From positions 1,170,004 through 1,234,003 of the forward strand of contig QRDG01002535.1 in NCBI GenBank assembly GCA_012064385.1: a stretch of 64,000 nt of DNA, read 5' to 3'. Shown piece by piece: positions 34,320-43,925 of this stretch. Numbering within the stretch: position 1 is the first letter of the stretch; every line of letters starts with the position of its first letter. The translations under genes were made by a program, and so were the position numbers. A model generated the notes under the pieces. It did no database searches and was not told where the DNA came from. It was given only the letters and a program-made list of their open reading frames with translations. Source of the stretch: Puccinellia tenuiflora (lineage: Eukaryota > Streptophyta > Magnoliopsida > Poales > Poaceae).

Positions 34320-36561
34320 TTAGTCCCCAACCAAGTTGGGTCCTAAGAGGTTAGTCACAATAGGATTGGCAACCCAAATGGTTCTTTTCTTGACACCACT
34401 TTGAGTCCCCACATATTTGGCAAACACATTGCCAACTCTATCCTTCCCAAAAGAATAAACATCATCAATTATGATAGGAGAGGATAGGTTACCGATGGTG
34501 CATGAAGAAGCAAAGTGACCCTTGCCACTACAAAGGTAGAAACATCGACTCTTCTCTTTCTTCTTAATAGGTTCCTCAACTTGAGGAGCATTGACTTGAG
34601 TCTTCTTAGGAGGTGGCCTTTGTTCAACTCGTGGTGGAGCATGAGATTGAACAAGAGGCCGCTTCCCTAGTTTCTTCTCACTAAGAGGCTTCTTCTTCAT
34701 TGGGCAATCCCTAACATGGTGCCCTTCTAGATTGCACTTGAAGCAAGTAATTTTGGTCGAATTCTTGACTTGTTCTTGGCCCTTCTTATTCTCAACCTTG
34801 GACTTGTTCTTGTTGTAGGAGTTGAATCCAAGTCCACTCTTGTCATTGGGGATTGTTGCACACTCAACATGTTGTCAAGTGCACTCTTCCCTTCTTGATG
34901 CTTTTCCAAGCCATTCTTCATAGAAGTGGCTTGGGCCTTGAGATCTCCTATTTTCTCTACATGGTTAGTGACAACACAAGTACTAGAGAGGTAGATGCAT
35001 CATTGTTAGAGCAACAAGGCAAAGCAAGTAATTCATCACAAGAGGTACCAACATTGTGAGTGGATGAACTACTATGACTAGCACATGGCAATATAGCATT
35101 TTTAGATAAAGTTGTGCCATTGTCCACATGAGGCTCACAAGATGTTACCTTGGTAGTGATAGCCTCATGAGCTAACTTTAGACTAGCATAGGATGCTAGA
35201 AGATCATCATTAGAGCTAGATATCTTTTCATGACTTTCTTCCAAGTTCCCATACTTTCTAGTTAGCAACTCAAGTTGAGCCCTTAGCTCAACATTCTCCT
35301 TCAAAATAGATGCTTCACAAGAAGTGGGGTTAGTATCACAAGCATCATTAACATTAGGAATGGAAGAAGACAACTTGGCAAGCTCTTCCTTAAAGCTAGC
35401 ATTTACCTTTTTCGTGACTTTTTATTTAGCATGAGTATGGTCACGTTCTTTAACGAGTTTAGCAATTATTACATTGTGAGACTTCTCAATAGATTCTAGT
35501 TTCTCCTCAAGAGAAGCCCGAGTCTCTTGCTCTTCCTCAAGAGTCACCTCTAAAGATGCTTTTTCATTCTCATCCTCTCTTTCAATCATTCCTTTTTCTA
35601 CAAGGCTTGCTTCCAAAGCCTTAATAGTAAGCCCACACTCAATTAGGGTTTCCATAATTTCAAAGAGGATAGCATGAGCATTTTTATTTTTAGGAAGGGC
35701 ATTTAGAACCATTAGACCTTTTTTATGAAAGGATTCGTCATCATCATCCTCATCATCTTCTTCATCATTATTATCATTATCATTACTACTAGAAGATTTA
35801 GCCATAAGGCAAAAGATGGTTGATAAAGAAGAACAATTAATTATTGAACTACTCAAGTTCACATCTTGTTCCATAACTAATTGGGTTTCCTCTACATTAT
35901 TATTCATACAAGAGTTAGAGGGAACACAAGCATTTTTATCATGGCAACAAGATAAAGCAACCATATCATCAATAGATTTATCCAAGCAATTTTTGGATGA
36001 TATGCAAGGACTATCAACACTATCATGTATGACATTTATAGTGCTATGTGTGTTGAGGTCCAAAAATGAGGCATTGCAACAAGATAGAGATAAAAGATCA
36101 TCAACAATGAGCTCACTATCATTATTGCAACACCTATCACTACTTACCATCACATTAGTTTGTGGCTTACCACATTTTGGTGAAGTAGACGAAGTTGAGA
36201 ACTCATTACGCCCGGAGGTGGAGGGAGTACAATCATACTCAATAGTCATGGACTTGCCGTATTTATCTTGAAGCTTTGTCCACAATTCATGAGCATTCCG
36301 GAGAGGCATGATTGACTCAAAAACTACAACACACAAAAATTTACAAAACTCATTAAAAGCTAGAGCATCTAGCTATAAGTTTTTCTCATCCTCTAAAGTC
36401 ATACGTTCGTAGTCCTTTGGAGGAGAAAAACCTATATCTAAGATACGCTCAATATTGGGGTCCAAGACCCGTAAGTGACTAAGCATATGAGTTTTCCAAA
36501 CATTAAAATTTCTGCCATTGAATATAAAAGTGGGATCATGCACTGATTCTCTAAACGACAT
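34320..36561 (-). pseudogene. RT7 gag (broken)
   Basis: The ATG at 36561 gives MSFRESVHDPTFIFNGRNF, followed by the copia gag phrases VWKTHMLSHLRVLDP and AHELWTKLQDKYG. In-frame stops occur at about 36370 and 35419, and frame changes occur near 34930 and 34710. A Ser/Asn-rich middle carries an acidic run, then a coiled-coil-like stretch (35420-35640). Two zinc knuckles follow: a canonical CFKCNLEGHHVRDC near 34750 and a degenerate CFYLCSGKGHFASSC near 34530, with three residues rather than two between its first cysteines. No protease active site follows. Confidence 0.82.
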
Positions 36562-36601
36562 CTTTACTCTCTAGGCGGTAAATCCCCAAAAAGAGAGTTG
36601 A

Positions 36602-36614
36602 GGCTCTGATACCA
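36602..36614 (-). promoter_or_regulatory. Primer binding site of RT7
   Basis: The minus strand reads TGGTATCAGAGCC two bases inside the 5' LTR, an exact Met-tRNA-type PBS. Confidence 0.92.
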
Positions 36615-36616
36615 AT

Positions 36617-38894
36617 TGAAAGTACAAACGATGTCGCCTAGAGGGGGGGTGAATAGGCGATTAAAACTTTTCCGGTTTAAGGCTTGATAATTGTGGAATA
36701 AAACTAGGTGTTTAAATTAACAAGCCAATACCCTAATATACTAGGTTCACCTATATGCACCAACAACTTATGCTAAGCAATATAACAACAAGGTGATAGC
36801 AATATATATGACATCAAGCACAAAGGCTATCACAATGTAAAGTGCATAAGTAAAGAGCTCGGGTATAGAAATAACCGAGGCACGCGGAGACGAGGATGTA
36901 TTCCCGAGTTCCTTCTTGTTAAGTGAGTACGTCTCGTTGGAGGGGTGTGAGCTCGCCACAAGAGGCCTACTCAAGATGCCACAAAGGCCTCACCCTATTC
37001 TCCGATGAACCGCACCCAAGGGTTTGGTTCACCTTCCACTATTGGAATCCTTCAAGGCGGAATCCGGAGCCTTTACAACGTTCTTGGGGCACACACCCAC
37101 AACTCAATCGGGGGCTCCCAAATCTTGCCCGAAGCTTCACAACTCGAAGTCTTCGCGGCACCAACAACCGTCTAGGGTACACAATGCACCCAAGAGGCAC
37201 AAGCTCTTGGGAACACAATGCACCCAAGAGTAACAAGCTTCTCGACCTTCAATCCCACGTATCAGCGAGGGGAACTCAAACCTATGCACCAAATGCAAAA
37301 GGCAAGACCACAAAAGGTGGTCAAGTCCTTCACCCCCAAATCCAACCAAAGCAACTAATGCTAGGGAGGGATTTGAGAGGAGGAACAAAGGGGAGAACCA
37401 CAAAAGAACTCCAAGAACTAGATCCACTAGGTTCCCCTCACTCAGAGGAGAGATTGATTGGTGGAAATATAGATCTAGGTCTCCTCTCTTGTTTCCCTCA
37501 AGATGGACAAGAATAATTGGAGGGATTGGGAGAGGGCAAGGTTTTCCAAGGTCAACAATGGTGGGAGAGAGAGAAATTCGTGCTGCAGAAAAACCTATGG
37601 TGATTTGGGGAAGAAGGGGGCCTTTTATAGGTCCCCACAAAAACTAGCAGTTACAGCCTGCTCAGACAGGAGACTCCGGTGTAAGTGCATCGGAGACTCC
37701 GGCCAGGGCTGGAGATTCCGGCCAGGCTCCGGCCTCCTTCCGGACAGGGCACCAGAGGCGCACCACATGTTGGATCATCAGGGCAGGCCGGAGATTCCGG
37801 TCTAGAGGGGCCGGAGACTTCGGACTATCACCGGTGATGCTCCGGACCCCTATCCAGTACCGCACCACAAAGAGGCAAAGAGCAGAGAAAAAACTTGAGG
37901 CCGGAGATTCCGGGTCCTGTGGACCGGAGACTCCGGCGGACCGGAGACTCCGGACCATCTCCGGTGTACCTCCGGACCCCAATCCAGTACCGCACCACAA
38001 GAAGGTCACTTGGCAGCGAAAAACAATGGACCGGAGACTCCGGGTCCTTTGGGCCGGAGACTCCAGTGGGACCGAAGACTTCGGACCATCTCCGGACCAG
38101 ATCCAAACAGAACAACCATAACTTTTGCAAAAGAAGTCCGAACGAAGTGAACCCAATTTTGTTGGAAAGAGGACGACAAATGCTACCCTTGGAAATGTAG
38201 CAAACAAGTAATGGAGATTTTACAAAGAAATGGAAGAGAGAAGCCTTCCGCACGGATGAACCGGCAAAATCTCCAATACCGAAACCGCGATAGAAGACGC
38301 ATATGAAAACCGTTTTCGGTGACCTTGGCCTTGTCATGACAAGCACCAAGACCACACCATGAGAAGAGACAAATAAGAACCAATAAAGATGATTGCAAGG
38401 ATGCAAAGGTTTGAGCTCTCCACGAACGATACGATCAAGATACTCGGTCGAGAGCCCCTCTTGATAGTACGGCTATCTATCATATAACCCGGTCTCTCAA
38501 CAAACATCATGAGACCGGTAAAATAGAAAGCCTATCAAGATCATACCTTTGCCTTGCGCATAATCCACTTGAAGTCGATTAAGACGATCTTCATCTCCTC
38601 AAAACGAACCACCTTTCTTGATTGCGCTTCGCTTGGTGAAGACTTACATGTTGCTTCCCCATACACCAATATGGGAGAAGCATTCTTCGGCATATCTTCA
38701 CTTGGACTCAAGTGTTGATCAACCCACACTTAGCCTTGATCAACATATATTCTTCTTCCCTTAGCCTTGACTTCAATAAATGGAGATCAAGCAACGCATA
38801 TGGACACAACCTACAAGTAGCTCAATATAAACATTAGTCCATAGATATTGTTATTAATTATCAAAACCATACATGGGGCAACCATGCACTTTCA
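36617..38894 (-). repeat. 5' LTR of RT7
   Basis: This 2278-bp copy retains the G-run and GTGAATAGG phrase missing from the left LTR. A CCGGAGACTCCGG cluster lies at 37670-38098. Several cluster copies that are mutated in the left LTR are intact here, and vice versa. Confidence 0.93.
37670..38098. repeat. CCGGAGACTCCGG cluster in RT7 right LTR
   Basis: This is the same cluster as 29626-30050 in the other LTR, with about a dozen units and the same unit order. Confidence 0.88.
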
Positions 38895-39294
38895 ACAGGT
38901 TCGGCGAAGCAGCACCGGCGCTCGAGAGCAATGACCGGGGCCTGTCCGATACAAACGATGCGTCCATGCACATATGCAACTGCCACATAAACCCTAACTG
39001 GCGCAATCGTAACCGTAGACATAATCCACCCAAATTTGCATCTACAAGACAACAATAGTGGGGAAAAGGAGACTAAATCCCCGACATCGCCCGCATCGGC
39101 AATGGCTCCACCAAAATCTCTGGCTCCATAATCGGAGCTGTAGGCGTCGGCAACGTGGTGCCGGTCGGACGATGCTCCAGGAGGCCAGAAGCAAATGGGG
39201 GAGGGAGTCTTCAGAATCTTTTCCATATCTGATTGAGAGCATTCCATGCGGACGCAGACGACCCACCGATCATGAGTGAGGCTAACAACGGAGG
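38895..39294. repeat. 400-bp tandem repeat, unit 2 (complete)
   Basis: The unit starts ACAGGTTCGG, where its first five bases are the right TSD of RT7, and ends just before the next ACAGGTTCGG at 39295. The period is 400 bp. It contains the unoccupied RT6 target (GTGGG at 39058-39062) in continuous sequence. A minus-strand frame is open across much of it, but I recognise no domain. Confidence 0.88.
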
Positions 39295-39376
39295 ACAGGT
39301 TCGGGCGAAGCAGCACCAACGAGCAACGACCGGGGCCTGTCCGATACAACACGATGCGTCCATGAACATATGCAAC
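39295..39376. repeat. 400-bp tandem repeat, unit 3 (partial)
   Basis: ACAGGTTCGGGCGAAGCAGC onward repeats the first 80 bp or so of unit 2 with small indels, then homology stops at CATATGCAAC. It contains the unoccupied RT7 target ACAGG at 39295-39299. Confidence 0.85.
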
Positions 39377-40297
39377 CTAGAGGCTATACATACACAAGCT
39401 GACAAGCGGCATACATCACGGCATCACGCCAACACAAACAAAAAAGCTTGACCGCAGTACAGTCTACAGGGTTACCATTTCAGCCCCGGGAAAAGAAAGA
39501 AGGAATTTCAACGAAAGGTGAAGGTCTGACCAGCATTTGGGTCACGGGTGCAGCTTCGCATGCGTCAAACCGGACCTGGCAGATTTCGATGGTGAGAGAG
39601 ATACTGCGGCGGGGCTGACACTCGTGCGAGCCGAGCGATGCGAGAGTCGAGACGCACGCAACGCAACGCAATAGCCTTTGACCCTGACCGCCCATGTGAT
39701 TAACTTACCACAGCACACGAGTACATCAGGTCTATATGACTCCCAGGTTTTTTAAAACGTATTTTGAAATGTAAACAATTGATAAAAAAAATTCGGACTA
39801 ACCATCTCAACATTCACTATCCTCATAATGTTGTTAAACGGAGATCGTGTTTTTTTTGTACAAGAAAGACAAAATTTAATATTAAATAGGAATTTCATGG
39901 GACATATTTTTATCTTTTACATATGTTATAAAAAATATCAATTTTCTCTAATTTTTTAATTTGCGCACATAATACACCTATATGAATATGCTAAACTTTC
40001 GTTCAGAATTGTTTGTTATTTTACTAAGGTAGGACAATATGCGCCACCTGACAAACTGAATTTTAGGGTTTTTCGACCGCACTCACGCCTATCGATCCCC
40101 TCAGATAAGGATGAGAATACGTGACTCACTTGTCCCACTTATACTCTTTTTTACATGTCTAGTACAAAATTTTCTAGTCATATATAAAATGGAGTTTAAG
40201 TGGGATAAGTGGGTCCCGTATTTGCATCCCTACCCTCAGATCTGTTACGGCACTGCTCAGTGGGCTGTGCCCTGCGAGTTCGACGTAGGAGAGTGCA
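39377..40297. other. Unassigned single-copy-like sequence
   Basis: The first 300 bp are moderately GC-rich; the rest is AT-rich. I recognise no gene, terminal repeat or PBS. Confidence 0.4.
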
Positions 40298-40510
40298 GCT
40301 AGCATGGTACTTGTACTGCTCTTTGCTGAAGGGATCCGTGCAGAGTTGACTGAAGATTTACGATGGTCACTCTGTACTAGTGTCTGCTCTGTACCGATCA
40401 GTTTCGGCTACAGATTTACTGAAAAGATGATAATTCCGTGTTACCAATTTCGGAGGAAATTGGTGTCGGTCATTGCGCAAAGCACTCACTTGACGAGTGC
40501 AGCGTTTTGG

Positions 40511-40904
40511 CACCCGGGCTTCATGTAGCTGTTTATTTAAAACATTAAAAAAACAAATTTGAAAGTTTAAAAAAATTCTGAAAAAATATACTGTATATGT
40601 ATAGCCAATAATTTATCCTACAAATATGCAAAATATCAGTCTAAAATATGTTGTATTATACGCTACACGAAAAAGATAAATTGGTAGATCTGGGTGTGTG
40701 AATAGTGTGCTCCAACATTTGTCACATTTTGTCATAATTTGTCTTTTTTATAGATCACATAATACAAAGAATTCCGTATTGAAATTTTGCACAATTGTAG
40801 GATACAGTATTGGCTACATCTATGTTTTTTTTTAGATTTTTTGAAACTTTAAAATACTGATTTTAAAATTTTCAAAATAAATGGCTACATATAGCCCAAG
40901 TTCC
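40511..40904. mobile_element. Foldback/MITE-like insert within copy 1
   Basis: The block runs from CACCCGGGCTTCATGTAGC to the complement-like ATGGCTACATATAGCCCAAG. The two ends are imperfect inverted repeats of about 30 bp, and the interior is AT-rich without ORFs. No clean target duplication was identified, so family assignment is open. Confidence 0.5.
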
Positions 40905-40929
40905 AAAAGGCTTTTTGTCACTTGACCTG

Positions 40930-41002
40930 CTTTTTGCACAGACCGCCAACTATTCCCGTAATAGGGCTTTTTGCACAGACCGCCAACTATTCCCGTAATA
41001 GG
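40930..41002. repeat. 37-bp tandem duplication
   Basis: CTTTTTGCACAGACCGCC and following bases through CGTAATAGG occur twice in a row with 37-bp period. Copy 2 of the larger duplication has this segment once (near 41788). Confidence 0.9.
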
Positions 41003-41175
41003 TTGCACGCATGTCCAAATCTCTAATTAAGCTCATTCGTATCAGATCTGACTGTCAGGACTGAAAACTTAATGCCGATGTCCAAATTATTCCAACTTTT
41101 CTAGATTAGTTATTTTACATTGTTTTATCTATTTGAACATTTTTCAGTTTTTTTTAGTTTGAAGTTTTCCAATGC

Positions 41176-41990
41176 GCTAGCATAGTACTTGTACTGCTCT
41201 ATGCTGAAGGGATCCGTGCAGGGTTGGCTGAAGATTTACTATGGTCACTCGGTACAGATCAGTTTCGGCTACAGATTTACTAAAAAGATAGTAACTCCAA
41301 TATCGGAGGAAATTGCTGTCGGTCGTTGCGCAAAGCACTCACTTGTCGAGTGCGGCGTTTTGGCACCCGGCTTCATGCAGCCATTTATTTCAAACATTCG
41401 AAAAAAAAAATTGAAAGTTTGAAAAAATTCGGAAAAAAATATACTGTATATGTATACCCAATGATTTATCCTACAAATGTGCAAAATATCAGTCTAAAAT
41501 ATGTTGTATTATACGCTACACAAAAAATACAAATTGATAGATCTGGGTGTGTGAATAGTGTGCTCCAACGTTTGTCACATTTTGTCATAATTTGTCTTTT
41601 TATAGATCACATAATACAAAGAATTCCATATTAAAATTTTACACACATTTGTAGGATACAGTATTGGCTACATCTATGTTTTTTTTATAGATTTTTTGAA
41701 ATTTTAAAATACTGATTTTAGAAAGTTCAAAATAAAGGGTTACATGTAGCGCACAAGTTCCAAAAGGCTTTTTGTCACTTGACCTGCTTTTTGCACAGAC
41801 CGCCAATCTATTCAGGTAATAGGTTGCACGCATGTCCAAGTCTCTAATTAAGCTCATTCATACCAGATCTGACTATCATGACCGAAAACTTAATGCCGAT
41901 GTCCAAATTATTGCAAACTTTTCTAGATTAGTTATTTTACATTGTTTTATCTATTTGCAACACTTTCTTTTTTTTAAGTTTGAAATTTTC
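41176..41990. repeat. Segmental duplication, copy 2
   Basis: This is the homologue of 40298-41169. Substitutions are spread along its length, so the duplication is not recent. Confidence 0.88.
41364..41761. mobile_element. Foldback/MITE-like insert within copy 2
   Basis: This counterpart of 40511-40904 has ends CACCCGGCTTCATGCAGCC and GGGTTACATGTAGCGC, which form imperfect inverted repeats. It was duplicated along with its surroundings rather than inserted independently. Confidence 0.5.
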
Positions 41991-42308
41991 ATCAATTCTG
42001 AATGAATCTCACAAAAAGTGATAAGACTTTTAAAAGATACGTTCAAATTATTTCAAAGTTTTCCAATACTTTTCTAACAAGTTAGAAAAATCCATCAAAT
42101 TTTAGCCAAACAGTGTGAACTATTTTTCTTTTTAAATTTTAGACTTAAGAGTGAACACTGTAAGCTAGTTAGGTTTCCTCACACTAGCATGGGATAGTCC
42201 TGGCCATGGGCCGGGCCGGGCTTGGTCCGGGCCTAGAAAAGCCCACGATAGAAAACCTAGACCTAGGCCCTGCTGTCGGGCCTATAATTCAGCCCAAGCC
42301 CGGCCCAT
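41991..42308. other. Unassigned sequence left of RT8
   Basis: After an AT-rich part, 42195-42308 is a GGGCC-rich block (GGGCCGGGCCGGGCTTGG and AGCCCAAGCCCGGCCC) with inverted-repeat character, of a kind found near DNA transposon ends in plants. No family can be named. It ends at CCCAT against the RT8 LTR. Confidence 0.4.
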
Positions 42309-43578
42309 TGAATGGATCGTATGGGCACCTAGAGGGGGGGGGGGGGGTTAATAGGTGCTACACCAATTTTTAATATTTTTTAATTTAAGGCTTAACACAA
42401 AGGTAAATTATCTAGATATGCAACTATGGTGAAATTACCTATATGAGAAGCAAACTAAACAACTAGGCAATTAACGATACAAGTAACGGCTACAAAGGGA
42501 AAGAGGTAACCGAAAGGGAAAGCACGCGAAGACAAGGGTGTATTCCCGAGTTCCTCCTTGTTAAGGCAGTACGTCTCGTTGGAGGGGTGTGAGTTCGCCA
42601 CAAAGGCCTCACCCTATTCTCCGATGAACTTCGCCACAAAGGCTTGGTTCACCTTCCACTATCGGAGTCCTTCAAGGCGGAATCCGAAGCCCTTACACGG
42701 TTCTTGGGGCACACACCCACAACTGAATTGGGGGCTCCCAAAACAACAACACTGTCACAAATACAACAACAAATGAGCACAAGAATCTAGGGTAACACAA
42801 AGCTAACCCTAGAAACAAGAATCCTCAAGTGAATGAGGGGGAAATGAAGAACGGCTTGGTGAAGATGTAGATCCGGGTCTTCTCCTTCAATCCTCCGAAG
42901 ATCAATGAGTTTGGACGGAGGAATTGGGAGATCTTGCGATTTTGAGCTCTCAAATATTAGGGTTCATAAATGCTGGACGAGCTGGCTGGTCTGAGGTAGG
43001 TGGAGGGGTATTTATACCCCTCTGAAAGTTCTGACCGTTGGAGGTCACTTATACCAGAGACTCCGGCCTAAGTGGGCCGGAGACTCCGGTCTCCTTCCGG
43101 GGTTCCTTCGGACTGGCACCAGAGGCTCCCCACACCTTGCTCGCTTGATAGAAGGGTCGGAGACTCCGGTCTGGGGGACCGGAGACTCCGGTGTTGGCTG
43201 GAAACTCCGCACCCGGGCGGAAACATGTCGAGGACGCAGGACAGGCCGGAGACTCCGGTCTCGCAGGACGGACACTCCGGCCTCCCCGGAGACTCCGGGC
43301 TTCCTTCGGGCACCCTCCGGACAGACACCAGAGCCGCACCACAGAAACTGGCGAAGGGCAGGAAAACCCAGGAGCCGGAGACTCCGGCCTGGCAGGCCGG
43401 AGACTCCGGTCGGGAGATTTCCTGCAGCAAGAAAACTTTGCCATTTCTTCACTTTTTGGTGAATGATGCTAGGGGAAAAATATGTCAATAATCCTGCAAC
43501 ACTTTGCATCATATTAGATAATCATTAGTGTTGTCATCTAACACACAAAACTAATAGGGGTTAGGAAATGTTCTTTCA
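42309..43578 (-). repeat. 3' LTR of RT8
   Basis: This LTR has a 14-base G-run near 42333, where the other LTR has seven Gs. It lacks about 20 bp found near 53198 of the other LTR. A CCGGAGACTCCGG cluster lies at 43053-43410. Confidence 0.93.
43053..43410. repeat. CCGGAGACTCCGG cluster in RT8 left LTR
   Basis: Around ten copies of the 13-bp palindrome or shorter derivatives occur (for example 43075-43090, 43156-43192, 43243-43301 and 43373-43410). Plus-strand copies have A at the centre. All six reading frames stay open through long parts of the block. Confidence 0.88.
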
Positions 43579-43592
43579 ATCTCCCCCTTTTT
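43579..43592 (-). promoter_or_regulatory. Polypurine tract of RT8
   Basis: The minus strand reads AAAAAGGGGGAGAT against the LTR start, the same as in RT1. Confidence 0.9.
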
Positions 43593-43925
43593 GGTGTTAG
43601 ATGACAACACTAGGATTTGCAAAATAAAAGATCATATCATGTGACAAATAGCATCTCCCCCTAAATGTGTGCATATAGACAAGTTACACAAATGAGAGGA
43701 AACCCACATATAGGGGAGGATGCCACAAATAAATTAAGACATGATATAGAGGGGTTGACAACCATACCTTATGTGTGAGAATAAAAGATGATTCCAAAAC
43801 ACATCTCACACCATAATAACTCAACCAATAGATAATCACCGATACCATGTCTCAAGAATAAAACGACAACTAGATCCACATCTCACATAAAAGTAGCAAA
43901 TAGCAAATAGAGTTCAACACCAAGT
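43593..43925. other. RT8 untranslated region upstream of 3' LTR
   Basis: There is no supported gene. The position corresponds to 3147-3700 in RT1. Confidence 0.6.

Larger units (their letters stand above)
28606..38894 (-). mobile_element. RT7: complete gag-only (non-autonomous) copia-type element with very long LTRs
   Basis: LTRs of 2243 bp (28606-30848) and 2278 bp (36617-38894) begin TGAAAG and end GCACTTTCA, flanked by TSD ACAGG. The minus-strand order is 5' LTR (right), Met-tRNA PBS, broken gag, about 3.4 kb without coding sequence, a weak purine tract and the 3' LTR. No protease, integrase, RT or RNase H motif occurs anywhere inside. LTR start and PBS layout match SIRE/Maximus copia RT8, and the LTRs share blocks with RT8 and RT9. 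Enzymes must have come from a related autonomous element. Confidence 0.92.
40298..41169. repeat. Segmental duplication, copy 1
   Basis: GCTAGCATGGTACTTGTACT through the T-rich end is repeated 878 bp to the right at 41176-41990, with substitutions and small indels. Copy 1 contains an extra 37-bp tandem duplication at 40930-41002 that copy 2 lacks, plus about 20 extra bases near 40381-40400. Confidence 0.88.

Noticed and set aside
39042..39352. Minus-strand frame through the 400-bp tandem repeat as a protein-coding gene
   Set aside because: It is open in two units, but no domain is recognised and reading continuity between units is not maintained.
42333..42350. Long G-runs at the LTR starts (near 1806 and 42333)
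   Set aside because: Run length differs between sister LTRs (seven versus fourteen in RT8), as expected from slippage or sequencing; no separate function is claimed.
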